Shown here: positions 52,384 to 60,462 of the stretch, in pieces
Numbering within the stretch: position 1 is the stretch's first letter
How the letters are laid out: every line of letters begins with the position of its first letter
Assembly: GCA_035549075.1 (NCBI GenBank)
Contig: DASZRT010000009.1
Span: forward strand, 186,001 to 250,000
Origin: DASZFV01 sp035549075
GTDB lineage: Bacteria; Myxococcota_A; Polyangia; Fen-1088
Length of the DNA: 64,000 bases
Direction: 5' to 3'
Position numbers and translations under genes: made by a program
The notes under the pieces: generated by a model
The model's input: only the letters and a program-made list of their open reading frames with translations
What the model was told of the DNA's origin: nothing
The model's database searches: none

Positions 52384-52407
52384 GGGGGGCCTTCCTTCAG
52401 CTGCAGA

Positions 52408-52434
52408 TGATAGTGAGAACGACTCTCAATATCA
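52408..52434. promoter_or_regulatory. Fur-box-like palindrome between bfd and bfr
   Basis: TGATA-G-TGAGA, a 5-bp centre (ACGAC), then TCTCA-A-TATCA: both halves are exact inverted repeats over 10 of 11 positions each, with the overall layout of a Fur box. Position between divergent iron-storage genes supports iron control. The factor itself is inferred. Confidence 0.82.
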
Positions 52435-52474
52435 ACCCTGTTCTTTTGCGGCGCGCCGCACTACCGTGGGCCGC

Positions 52475-52945
52475 ATGAAGGGCGACGCCGACATCATCGA
52501 AGCGCTGAACGAGATCCTCACGGCCGAGCTCACGGCCATCAATCAGTACTTCGTGCACTACAAGATGCTCGAGAACTGGGGCTACCTGCGCATCGCCAAG
52601 AAGAAGCGCGAAGAGTCGATCGAGGAGATGAAGCACGCCGACGACGTCATCGAGCGCATCCTCTACCTCGACGGCGTGCCCAACATGCAGCGCCTGTTCC
52701 CCGTGCGCGTCGGCGAGACCCCCGTCGAGATGCACGAGCTCGACCTCGCCGTCGAACGCGAGGCCGTCGTCCGCCTCAACAAGGCCATCGCCCTCACCCT
52801 CGCCAAGAACGAGGCCGGCACGCGCGAGCTGCTGGAATCGATGCTCAAGAGCGAAGAGGACTCGATCGAGTGGCTCGAGGCCCAGCTCAAGATCATCTCG
52901 GACATCGGCAAAGAGCGCTACCTGGCCGAGCAGCTGCACGACTGA
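52475..52945 (+). CDS. bfr: bacterioferritin
   Basis: ATG 52475 (MKGDADIIEALNEILTAELT), 156 aa, normal family length. Di-iron ferroxidase ligands: Glu in LTAELTAINQYFVHY, Glu and His in REESIEEMKHADDVIERILY, Glu in EREAVVRLNKAI, and Glu and His-equivalent residues in SEEDSIEWLEAQL. The Met in EMKHA is the expected haem-bridging residue between subunits, so this is a haem-type bacterioferritin and not a plain ferritin. Forms 24-mers that store iron; divergent partner is bfd. Confidence 0.95.
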   Translation: MKGDADIIEALNEILTAELTAINQYFVHYKMLENWGYLRIAKKKREESIEEMKHADDVIERILYLDGVPNMQRLFPVRVGETPVEMHELDLAVEREAVVRLNKAIALTLAKNEAGTRELLESMLKSEEDSIEWLEAQLKIISDIGKERYLAEQLHD

Positions 52946-52972
52946 CGGCCGCGGCTGCGGTACTCTCGTGGC

Positions 52973-53395
52973 GTGACGGACGCGGTGACGCGCGCGACGA
53001 CGCCCGACGGCCAGGTGAGCCTGAGCGCGCGCGGGTGCACGTTCGCCTACCGCCGACCTCGACCCGGCGCGCTTCTCGTGACGATCGCGGGGCACGACGC
53101 GGGCCAGTTCGGGACCAGCACGCTCGACGAGATCCGCATGGAGCTGCTTCGCCACCGCCCGCTCGAGCTGTTCGTCGACGCGCGCGAGGCGCTGGGCCCC
53201 GCTGTCAGCGTCAGCGACGAATGGACCCGGTTCTTCACGCTGAACCGCGACCAACTGCGCCGCGTGAACGTGCTCGTCGGCTCGAAGGTGGTGCACCTGA
53301 CGGTCGCCATCGCTCAGCACCTTTCGCGCACGGGCGATCTCATCGAGATCACTTCCGACGCGGAGAGGTTCACAGCGCGCGTCGCGTCTTTGTAG
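52973..53395 (+). CDS. STAS-like small protein, function unknown
   Basis: 140 aa, GTG start. The beta-alpha pattern (GALLVTIAGHDAGQFGTSTL, DEIRMELLRHRPLELFVDAR, ALGPAVSVSDEWTRFFTLNR, VNVLVGSKVVHLTVAIAQHL) resembles STAS/anti-sigma-antagonist folds, but the usual phospho-Ser position is not obvious. Encoded 13 bp before the AgmX/PglI-like gene on the same strand, so it may be co-transcribed with it. Confidence 0.65.
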   Translation: MTDAVTRATTPDGQVSLSARGCTFAYRRPRPGALLVTIAGHDAGQFGTSTLDEIRMELLRHRPLELFVDAREALGPAVSVSDEWTRFFTLNRDQLRRVNVLVGSKVVHLTVAIAQHLSRTGDLIEITSDAERFTARVASL

Positions 53396-53408
53396 TCTTC
53401 GCCAGACG

Positions 53409-54212
53409 ATGAAGGGGTTCCTCGCGCTGCTCGCCTTCGCGGCGCTGGGTCTCGCCGGCGTCCTTTGGTGGCGGCACTCGCTCGAAGCCTCGCGCGCGCC
53501 CGCCGTCGACGCGGCGTCCGTGCCCGCCAAGATCGGCGGCGAGCGGCGGCGGCGTCACCGGCGCGGCGCGCGGCGCCTCGCACGCAACGAGGTGGCGTCC
53601 GCGCCGACGTCGTTGGACGACGCGCCACCGGCCCGCGGGGTGTCGCCGACCTTCGACGAAGTGGCCCAGGCGGCCGCCACGCCGAAGGACGAAGAGCGCG
53701 TCCCGCTCGCGCCCGGGGGCGCGTCGACGACGGAGGTGCCACCCGACGACCTCTTCGGCGCGAACGAGCCTACGCCGCCACCCTCACGAGCCGCGCGCCA
53801 AGCCCCCGAGCCCGAGCCCATCAAACTGCGCGCCGCCGACCTCAAGATCGTGTGGCAAGGCGAAGATCTGTCGCGCCCCGAGAGCACCGTCCAGCGCCTC
53901 GATTTCTCGAGCGATTCGGCCGCCCACGAGCTGACCGAGGACGAGATCGACGCGCGCTTCCGCGCGAAGGAAGACGCCGTGCTCGGCTGCATCGCGCGCG
54001 CACGGCCCGACGAGAGCACCTACGTCCCCGGCCGCGTCACTGTCAGGTTCCGCATCCTGAAGACGGGCGCCGTGAAGGGCGTGCAGGTCGAGGCGCCCGT
54101 CATCCTGCACAAAGGCGGGCTCCTCGGTTGCGTGCGGGGCGTCGTCGGCGGCCTGAAGTTCCCGGCCTCGGGCGGCAGCCAGACCGTCAGCTATCCGTTC
54201 TCGCTGACGTAG
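53409..54212 (+). CDS. AgmX/PglI C-terminal-like inner-membrane protein
   Basis: 267 aa. One N-terminal transmembrane helix (GFLALLAFAALGLAGVLWW), an Arg-rich patch (GERRRRHRRGARRLARNE), a Pro/Ala/Asp spacer (about 60-140), and a C-terminal domain from about 178: ELTEDEIDARFRAKEDAVLG, CIARARPDESTYVPGRVTVR, RILKTGAVKGVQVEAPV, GGLKFPASGG. The AgmX/PglI-type Cys pair is present, one in LGCIARA and one in GCVRGVV. A TonB-like periplasm-spanning arm is likely. It is separate from the operon at 4557-18981, so the genome has at least two proteins of this kind. Confidence 0.75.
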   Translation: MKGFLALLAFAALGLAGVLWWRHSLEASRAPAVDAASVPAKIGGERRRRHRRGARRLARNEVASAPTSLDDAPPARGVSPTFDEVAQAAATPKDEERVPLAPGGASTTEVPPDDLFGANEPTPPPSRAARQAPEPEPIKLRAADLKIVWQGEDLSRPESTVQRLDFSSDSAAHELTEDEIDARFRAKEDAVLGCIARARPDESTYVPGRVTVRFRILKTGAVKGVQVEAPVILHKGGLLGCVRGVVGGLKFPASGGSQTVSYPFSLT

Positions 54213-54301
54213 GCCTCAACTTTGGCCACGAAATGCCGTTGCTGCGTGTGCCGGAGCACAAAGGCGCTGGCATTTTGTTCACCCTCCAGAGGAGATCCCG
54301 C

Positions 54302-55303
54302 ATGAAACGAGCGCTCGCCTGTCTGTTGGTCCTGTCCGCCTGCGGAGGCAGTTCCAGCTCCACGCCCAGCGCTCCGGTGAGCCAGCTCGTGATGGCCTCC
54401 GAGGGCGGCACCGTTCCCGTGGCCGGCGGCTCGATCGCCATCCCGGCGGGCGCGCTCGCGAGCGACACGACCATCACCGCGACGGTGTCGGATCCGTCCT
54501 CGTCCACGCCGAGCTCCGACAAAGTCGCCGGCAAGGTCCTCGAGCTCGGCCCCGACGGGACGACGTTCACCATGCCGGTGACGCTGACGCTCCCGCTGAC
54601 GAAGACGCCCGCGGCCAATCAGTCGGCGAGCCTCGCCTACCTCGACAAGACCTCCAACGCCTGGGTCACGACCCCTTCGACGGTCGCGGGCGGCAAGGTC
54701 TCGGGCGGCATCATGCACTTCAGCACGTGGACCATCATCATCACGGTCAACGGCGGCGCCGCCCCCGATTGCAGCTTCACGAAGTGCGGCGGCACGCTGG
54801 ACGGCACCTACAAGGTCACGGGCGCCTGCATCGGCGGCATCACCGACAGCTTCACGCAGGCCTGCGCGGCGATCACGGCGAGCGCCGACGTCTCGGTCAC
54901 CGGCGGCATCACGCTGAACACGGACGGCACGTACATGTCCGACTTCAACGCGACGATGGCGAAGATCAACGTCACGTACCCGGCCTCGTGCCTCCCCGCG
55001 GGTGCGACCTGCGACGATCTCTCGTCGTCGTTCGGCCAGAACAATGACCCTGGCACCACCGCCAGCTGCACCGCCGCGTCGGGAGGCGGCTGCACGTGCA
55101 CGATCACCGAGGTGAACAACAACCCCGACCCGCCCGAGTCCGGCACGTGGAGCTCGATGCCCGACGGCACCTACACGTCGATGAAGACCGGCGACACCAC
55201 GCCGGGCGACTTCAACGCCTACTGCGTGAGCGGCAGCACCCTGAAGGTCGCCTCGACGGACTCCGACGGCAAGACGTCCGTCATCATCCTGCAGAAGCAG
55301 TAG
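54302..55303 (+). CDS. lipoprotein with ZU5-like repeat and Cys-rich C-terminal domain
   Basis: ATG 54302 with AGAGGAGA just upstream; 333 aa. Lipobox LVLSAC followed by GGSSSSTPSAP. Residues about 30-140 contain a ZU5-like pattern: MASEGGTVPVAGGSIAIPAG, ALASDTTITATV, GPDGTTFTMPVTLTLPL. The C-terminal half (about 155-330) is Thr/Gly-rich with about eight Cys (CSFTKCGGTLDGTYKVTGAC, CTAASGGGCTCTI), probably disulfide-linked. No known partner. Surface lipoprotein of unknown role. Confidence 0.72.
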   Translation: MKRALACLLVLSACGGSSSSTPSAPVSQLVMASEGGTVPVAGGSIAIPAGALASDTTITATVSDPSSSTPSSDKVAGKVLELGPDGTTFTMPVTLTLPLTKTPAANQSASLAYLDKTSNAWVTTPSTVAGGKVSGGIMHFSTWTIIITVNGGAAPDCSFTKCGGTLDGTYKVTGACIGGITDSFTQACAAITASADVSVTGGITLNTDGTYMSDFNATMAKINVTYPASCLPAGATCDDLSSSFGQNNDPGTTASCTAASGGGCTCTITEVNNNPDPPESGTWSSMPDGTYTSMKTGDTTPGDFNAYCVSGSTLKVASTDSDGKTSVIILQKQ

Positions 55304-55379
55304 CCGGCGACGCGCGCCTCACGCGCGCTGGTCGCGCGTGAGGCCGTCTTGTGCCGCTCGGTGTGGCACACTGCCCGCC

Positions 55380-55577
55380 ATGTCCAAGGCCAACCGTCCG
55401 AAGAGGAACTCAGAGGCGAAGAAGCGGCTTGCACGAATCGCGCGGAAGCGCTGGCGCAAGCCCACCCTGGCTGCGATGAAAGCGGGCGAGACCCCGGAGG
55501 GCGTCGACCGCATGCTCGAAAGGGAGCTGTTCGAGGCTCGCTACGGCGTGCCGAAGTCGAAAGTATCAGGCTCGTAG
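55380..55577 (+). CDS. short basic hypothetical protein
   Basis: 65 aa from ATG 55380: MSKANRPKRNSEAKKRLARI, then ARKRWRKPTLAAMKAGETPE. Rich in Lys/Arg, all helical, without known motif. A short gap (6 bp) separates it from the phosphoesterase gene, which uses a TTG start, so coupling is plausible. Codon use fits the window. Could be a nucleic-acid-binding protein; that is a guess from charge only. Confidence 0.5.
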   Translation: MSKANRPKRNSEAKKRLARIARKRWRKPTLAAMKAGETPEGVDRMLERELFEARYGVPKSKVSGS

Positions 55578-55583
55578 CGCGCT

Positions 55584-56144
55584 TTGCTCAAGACCACGGC
55601 CACGCTCCATCTGCGAGACGACGGAGCGTTACGCCTGGCGATCGTCGCCGACACGCACTCGCAGCCGCATCCCGACGCTCTCGGGCAGCTGGCCGCGCGA
55701 CGCCCAGACGCCATCCTCCACGCTGGGGACATCGGCGATCTCGAGGTGCTCGATGCGTTGGCCGGCGTGGCCCCCGTCCTCGCCGTCCGCGGAAACATCG
55801 ACACACGCGCGAGCGCGTTGCCGGACATCCTGGTGTTGGACCTCGTCGGTCATCAGAGGGGGACCAGGCTGCTCCTCCTGCACATTGGCGTCAGTGGGCC
55901 GCGGCTGCGCGCCGACGTCGCCCGGCTGGCCCGCGCCGAGGGCGCGTCCCTCGTGGTGTGCGGGCACTCGCACGTCCCCTTCATCGGTCGCGACCGCGAC
56001 CTCACCGTCTTCAACCCCGGCTCCATGGGGCCGCGCCGGTTCCACCTGCCCATCGTCTTCGGAACGATGGACATCGCGACCACCGGCATTCGCCTGGCAC
56101 ACGTCGACTGCGAGACCGGCGAACCGTGGCTGCCGCCGGCGTGA
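55584..56144 (+). CDS. YfcE-type metallophosphoesterase
   Basis: 186 aa, TTG start. Complete calcineurin-like metal set: ADTHSQ (DxH, about 23), HAGDIGD (GDxxD), VRGNID (GNxD), LLLHIGV, VVCGHSHVPF (GHSH) and FNPGSMG. The short length and motif spacing match YfcE/MJ0936 phosphodiesterases. The natural substrate of these enzymes is mostly unknown; they hydrolyse phosphodiesters in vitro. Convergent with the next gene. Confidence 0.9.
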   Translation: MLKTTATLHLRDDGALRLAIVADTHSQPHPDALGQLAARRPDAILHAGDIGDLEVLDALAGVAPVLAVRGNIDTRASALPDILVLDLVGHQRGTRLLLLHIGVSGPRLRADVARLARAEGASLVVCGHSHVPFIGRDRDLTVFNPGSMGPRRFHLPIVFGTMDIATTGIRLAHVDCETGEPWLPPA

Positions 56145-56165
56145 GGACCTTCGCGGTGGCGCCGC

Positions 56166-56813
56166 TCAGAAGAGCCAGCCGACGGCGAACCGGAAGTGCG
56201 CGCTCACGTCCCCGGCGTGGATCTCGTGCGCGTCGGGGCCGAGGTCGATGCAGAAGACCGGGCTGTCGCTCGGCGCCGACGTGTCGCATCGGTTGGATGG
56301 CGCGACGTACGAGGAGCTCGCGAGGGCGATGTTGGGGCCGCCGCCCACGAGCACCGTGAAGCCCTTCGGCGCTCGGTACACGTACGCCAGCTCCGTGTGC
56401 GCGAAGGGCAGCGTGCCGTGAACGACGTTGTCGATTTCGAGGAACGGCCCGCCCGCGACGGTCACCGCGTGACGGCCGTCGGAAGACGCGAGCGCCGCCC
56501 AACGCACCACCGCCAGCGCGGACCACGAACGACGTTGGTCGTTGCCCACCTCCCGGGCGCTGCCGGTCAGCTCGAGCGAGACGCGACGGCTCAGGTCGCG
56601 GCCGAGCGTCAGCCCGACCTCCGGCTCCGGGAGGGACAGCCAGTTGTCCTGCATGGAGACCAAGCCGCCCTCCGCTCTGACCAACCAGCCGGTCGGCGCT
56701 GCGGCCGGAGCGCTGGCGAGCGTGGACACCTCATCCGAGGCGACGGCGGTCGAGGCGGCGAAGACGAGCGTGGCCGCGACGGCGGCTGACAGCCATGCGT
56801 TCAAGTGACTCAT
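56166..56813 (-). CDS. secreted barrel-like hypothetical protein
   Basis: 215 aa with a signal peptide (AWLSAAVAATLVFAASTAVA). Strand-like segments: GWLVRAEGGLVSMQDNWLSL, EPEVGLTLGRDLSRRVSLEL, AVTVAGGPFLEIDNVVHGTL, PFAHTELAYVYRAPKGFTVL, and the terminal VSAHFRFAVGWLF with a final Phe, the usual end of an outer-membrane barrel. An external loop holds one Cys pair (NRCDTSAPSDSPVFCIDLG). Resembles other small Myxococcota barrels; no specific function. Confidence 0.65.
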   Translation of the reverse strand: MSHLNAWLSAAVAATLVFAASTAVASDEVSTLASAPAAAPTGWLVRAEGGLVSMQDNWLSLPEPEVGLTLGRDLSRRVSLELTGSAREVGNDQRRSWSALAVVRWAALASSDGRHAVTVAGGPFLEIDNVVHGTLPFAHTELAYVYRAPKGFTVLVGGGPNIALASSSYVAPSNRCDTSAPSDSPVFCIDLGPDAHEIHAGDVSAHFRFAVGWLF

Positions 56814-57092
56814 GCGATCCTCCGCCGGCTCTCCTTTTCAATTCCGGTGCCACCCCGACGACGGGCAGGCGCGCGGCGGAGCGGCGTCGAAGATGGTCGA
56901 GAATTCGGCGCACCGTCGAAAATTGCCCATCTGAGGCGCCGCTGGTGTCGGTGGCGCGGCTCGTGTTACGGTCCGTCGTCCGATGAAGCAACCCCACCAG
57001 GTCGTCTGCTCGTTCCTCGTCGCCGCCATGTGGTCGGCGTCGAAGCGTTCGCGCATTGGCGTGCCGGGCTTGGGTTTGCGAATCGGGTAGCC
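56814..57092. other. intergenic region without recognised gene
   Basis: I see no convincing gene here. Open frames on both strands lack protein-like composition. With the hairpin that follows, the non-coding stretch runs from 56814 to about 57166. The promoter of the divergent barrel gene must lie at its left end. Confidence 0.5.
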
Positions 57093-57137
57093 CCGAGAGA
57101 AGCGAAACCCACCCGGCGAAAGCGGGTGGGTTCTCGG
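57093..57137. terminator. long GAAA-tetraloop hairpin
   Basis: Core stem AACCCACCC/GGGTGGGTT (57106-57114 with 57124-57132) is extended inside by GC-GAAA-GC, with one bulged G. An outer CCGAG/CTCGG pair (57093-57097, 57133-57137) encloses an 8-nt internal loop. No long U-tract is visible on either strand. It may be a bidirectional terminator or a structured RNA element. Confidence 0.6.
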
Positions 57138-57166
57138 ACCGCCCGCGCGCCAGAAAGAGCCTGGCC

Positions 57167-57484
57167 GTGAGCGACACCGAAGATCCTCTCAATCGAGCGC
57201 CCTGTCGGCTGACGACGCGGATCGCGCCGAAGGTTCGCGCCGCGAACGACAACGGCGAAGCCACCGTCGTCGTCTCGCTGACCGAGCGCCGCGAGCTCGC
57301 CCGCCGCGTCGCCCTCCTGCGCGACTGGGCGCCCGCGATCCTCGCGACGTTCTTCAGCGGCGGCCCTTGGATCGGGGAGAACGACGGCTCTTCACGGGGA
57401 CCGCGACACGTGAAGGCGGCGAAGGACCACGTCCGAGACGACGAGCCGGATCGACCCGACGGGCCGTCGAAGCTCAATCCGTGA
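57167..57484 (+). CDS. short hypothetical protein
   Basis: 105 aa from a GTG after the hairpin. The middle (VRAANDNGEATVVVSLTERR, ELARRVALLRDWAPAILATF) looks like a helix of a real protein, and the tail is polar (DDEPDRPDGPSKLNP). No family recognised and no clear ribosome site. The opposite strand is also open, so confidence is low. Convergent with the esterase lipoprotein. Confidence 0.35.
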   Translation: MSDTEDPLNRAPCRLTTRIAPKVRAANDNGEATVVVSLTERRELARRVALLRDWAPAILATFFSGGPWIGENDGSSRGPRHVKAAKDHVRDDEPDRPDGPSKLNP

Positions 57485-57507
57485 GTCCGGCGAGCGCCCT
57501 CTCGCCC

Positions 57508-58842
57508 TCAGGGCGCCGGAGGGAGGCTCATGAAGAACGGCACGACGGCGTTCAGATAGTTGACGTTGTTGAACGTCGGGTTGTCGTGCGAGCCCCCCGG
57601 GAACTCGCACCACACGACGGGATACGTCGCCGGGCAGCCCGTGTACTTCACGCACGACGGAAACTTCGGGTCGAACGGCGCCGTCGCCTTTCCGACGCAG
57701 CCGTTGCGCGCGAGGATCTCGTCGCGCGCGGGCGCCATGCCGAAGGTGTCCTCGGTGACGTTGAGCGTCGCGAGAGGCCCCACGGGGTTGGCGGTGTCGG
57801 CGTCGGACGCAATCAGGAATGCCGCCGCCGGTCCGTTGCAGGCCCAGCGATGCTCGCGCAGGCCGCCCGCGAGGGTGTAGAAGCCGCGCATCGTCGTCGC
57901 GGCCGCGCAGCCGACGAGCAGCGACTCCCACGCGCCGCTGCTGCCGCCGCCGATGAACTGCGCGCCGCGGTCGACGCAGAAGTTCGCCTCGACCCAGGCC
58001 TGCACCGCCAGGAAGTACGGGATCTCGGGGCCGTTGAGGCAAGCGCCCACGTTCGCGATCTGGGGCGCGCAGCGGACGCCTCCGTCGGCGAAGCACGAGC
58101 CCACCTGCTGCAGGCCAATCTTGATGGCGGCGTTCTCGCCCGGCACGCTGAAAGCGGCACCGTGCAGGGGCGGCGTGGGGCCGCACCCGTCGGCGCCGTA
58201 GAACACGGCCGTCGGCACGTCCGGATCGTAGCTCCCGGGAAGCTCGATCGTGAACTCGCGATCGACGAAGGTCTCGCCGTTGGCGGCCATCTGCGCGTTG
58301 ATGCCCCCGGGGACGAACGGCGGCGCGACGCAGTTCGAGGGACAGTTCGGCACTGTGCACGGCGCGCACGCGGGGATCGCGATGCGGTGGTTCGTGAACG
58401 ACGTCGAGACGGCCCCGACGGGCGACTTCGTGCAGCCCGCGCTCCTCATCCCCGTGAGGCCTTTGGCGGGCAGGCCGCTCGAGCCGCCGAGACCGCCCGC
58501 GCCTGCTGTCGCCATGCCGCCCGAACCCGCCGCGCCACCCGGGCCGGCCGAACCGGCCGCGCCGCGGCCCCCCGCCCCGCCCCCACCCGCGATCGAGCCA
58601 CCCGTGGCTCCCCCGCCCCCGATCGAAGAGTCCGCGCCCGCGGCGTCCGGAACGTCCCCGCCGGGCCCGCCGCCCGCGGCACCGCCGCTGCCCTCGACTC
58701 CGCCCGCGCCCGCGTCGCCGCCCGAGCCAGTGTTGGCGCCCGCGCGACCCGCCGCCCCCGGCTCTTCGCCCGACCCTCCCTTCGCGCAGGAGAGAGCCGT
58801 CAACGCGAGAACCAGCGCGGACCGCAAGAGAAAGCGTGCCAT
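57508..58842 (-). CDS. esterase lipoprotein of the PHB depolymerase/feruloyl esterase type
   Basis: 444 aa. Lipobox LALTALSC. A very long Gly/Ala stalk (about 25-125) precedes an alpha/beta-hydrolase domain: FTIELPGSYDPDVPTAVFYG (oxyanion region), nucleophile Ser in FIGGGSSGAWESLL (GxSxG form), and catalytic His in GGSHDNPTFN near the end. About ten Cys suggest disulfides. Family members are secreted esterases acting on polyhydroxybutyrate or plant esters; the exact substrate is unknown. Surface anchoring through a stalk suits contact hydrolysis. Confidence 0.78.
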   Translation of the reverse strand: MARFLLRSALVLALTALSCAKGGSGEEPGAAGRAGANTGSGGDAGAGGVEGSGGAAGGGPGGDVPDAAGADSSIGGGGATGGSIAGGGGAGGRGAAGSAGPGGAAGSGGMATAGAGGLGGSSGLPAKGLTGMRSAGCTKSPVGAVSTSFTNHRIAIPACAPCTVPNCPSNCVAPPFVPGGINAQMAANGETFVDREFTIELPGSYDPDVPTAVFYGADGCGPTPPLHGAAFSVPGENAAIKIGLQQVGSCFADGGVRCAPQIANVGACLNGPEIPYFLAVQAWVEANFCVDRGAQFIGGGSSGAWESLLVGCAAATTMRGFYTLAGGLREHRWACNGPAAAFLIASDADTANPVGPLATLNVTEDTFGMAPARDEILARNGCVGKATAPFDPKFPSCVKYTGCPATYPVVWCEFPGGSHDNPTFNNVNYLNAVVPFFMSLPPAP

Positions 58843-58941
58843 GCGCGTCTAGACGTCCGGTGCGCCCGCGAACAGGCGGCCCGTCGCCCATGCGCGGTTG
58901 CGCCGCTCGCTGCGAGGCATCGTGTCGTAGGCTTCGCGCAG

Positions 58942-60462
58942 ATGGCGCGACGAATGCTGCTGGGTTGTGGTCTCGCGCTCGCGAGCGCGGTGCTCGCGAC
59001 GTCGAGCTTCGCGCCGTTCGGGGCGTGGCCGCTGATCTTCGTGGCCTTCGTGCCGCTGCTGGTGGCGCAGTACCGCGTGCTGCCCGCGCGGTGGTCGGCG
59101 CTCGCGCCCGCCCTCGGCTACGGAGGGTTCTTCGCCGGCATGTTCGGCGGCGTGTTTCCGCCGGCGGCGGCCTGGTACATGAAGGCGCTGCCGCTGCTCG
59201 TGGCGGTGGGCGTCGTCGTCACCAGCCTTCGCGAGCGCTCGCGGCGCGATCGCTCGGGCTACCGCTCGATGCCGGCGCTCGTGGCGACCAGCTGGGTCGC
59301 GGTCGAGCTCGTTCGTTTGTTCGTGCCCGTGCTCGGCAGCTGGGGCTTTCTCGGGTACGCCCTTCACCGCCAGGCCTGGCTGATTCAGCCGGTGCGCAGC
59401 GTCGGCATCTTCGGGCTCGACCTCTTGATCATGGTCGTGAACGCCGCGATCGCGCTCCTCGTGATCGCCGAGCTCGATCGGCGCGCGACGTTCGAGGCGC
59501 CCACCGTCGTGTCTCGGCGCGCGGGGCTCGCGTGGTGCGCGCTCGCCGCCGGCTTTCTCGGCGCGTGGATCGCGGCGAGCCTCTCGAGCCTCGACGCTCC
59601 CGGGTCCACGGTGCGCGTCGCCGCATTGCAACCGGGCATCAAGCGCCGAGGTCTGAGCCCCGAAGAGCGCAACCGCCGGCTCCTCGAGAAGCTGACGGAA
59701 CAGACGCGCGAGGCCGCGGCGCGCGGGGCGAAGCTCGTCGTCTGGCCGGAGGCCACGCTGACCGTCGATCCGACCGTCGCTCACCGATCAGAGCTGTCGA
59801 CGCTGGCGAGAGAGACCGGCGCGACGCTGGTGCTCGGGTACGTCGTCTTCGAGCCGCACGGTACGCGAAACGAAGCGATCACGATCGAGCCGTCGGGACA
59901 GTTCGTCGGCCTCTTCGGCAAGGACCACCCCGTCACGTTCCTCGGGGGAACGAGCCTCACGCGGGGCAGGTATCCGACCGTCGAGACCAGCTTCGGCACG
60001 ATCGCCACCGCCATCTGCGCGGACCTCGATTTCACCGACACCGTTCGCAAGCTCGCTCGGCGGGGCGCGCGGCTCATCGCGGTGCCGTCGGCGGACTGGC
60101 CGGCGATCGCCGCGAAGCACTACACCCTCGCCGTCTTCCGCGCGCTGGAGAGCGGAGCGGCGATCGTGAAGTCCGAGTTCAGCTTCGACTCGATCATCGT
60201 GGACGCCTCGGGCCGGATCCTCGCGAGCGAGATCTCTCCAGAAGGCAGCGCGGCCGTGCTCGTCGCGGACGTCCCGCTGCGCACCGGCGCCTTGCCCCTC
60301 GCCGCGCGCTGGGCCGACTGGGCCGGCTGGTTCAGCCTCGGCGCCCGCGTGGGTCTGGCGCTGTGCGAGCTCTTGCGCGGGCGCCGCGTGAAGGCGCCCG
60401 CTCTCGCAGCGGTGGCGTCCGTTGCTCCAGCTCAGACGATGTCGCCGAGGCGCGCGAGCTGA
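58942..60462 (+). CDS. apolipoprotein N-acyltransferase-like (Lnt family) membrane enzyme
   Basis: ATG 58942; 506 aa. About six N-terminal membrane helices (FAPFGAWPLIFVAFVPLLVA, ATSWVAVELVRLFVPVLGSW, FGLDLLIMVVNAAIALLVIA) are followed by a periplasmic nitrilase-like domain with catalytic Glu in LVVWPEATLTVD, Lys in LFGKDHPVTFLGG and Cys in TAICADLDF (usual Lnt reads ICYE). A final membrane helix near the end completes the Lnt layout. Lnt adds the third acyl chain to lipoproteins, fitting a genome so rich in them. The CAD variant and the shortened sequence suggest a second, specialised copy; that is inference. Confidence 0.82.
   Translation: MARRMLLGCGLALASAVLATSSFAPFGAWPLIFVAFVPLLVAQYRVLPARWSALAPALGYGGFFAGMFGGVFPPAAAWYMKALPLLVAVGVVVTSLRERSRRDRSGYRSMPALVATSWVAVELVRLFVPVLGSWGFLGYALHRQAWLIQPVRSVGIFGLDLLIMVVNAAIALLVIAELDRRATFEAPTVVSRRAGLAWCALAAGFLGAWIAASLSSLDAPGSTVRVAALQPGIKRRGLSPEERNRRLLEKLTEQTREAAARGAKLVVWPEATLTVDPTVAHRSELSTLARETGATLVLGYVVFEPHGTRNEAITIEPSGQFVGLFGKDHPVTFLGGTSLTRGRYPTVETSFGTIATAICADLDFTDTVRKLARRGARLIAVPSADWPAIAAKHYTLAVFRALESGAAIVKSEFSFDSIIVDASGRILASEISPEGSAAVLVADVPLRTGALPLAARWADWAGWFSLGARVGLALCELLRGRRVKAPALAAVASVAPAQTMSPRRAS

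Noticed and set aside
57040..57140. Possible tRNA or riboswitch near the hairpin
   Set aside because: No cloverleaf can be drawn and no T-arm consensus is present; only the simple long hairpin is supported.
57367..58941. Long in-frame upstream extension of the Lnt-like gene
   Set aside because: The extension is Arg-rich and antisense to the esterase lipoprotein; ATG 58942 starts a proper membrane protein.
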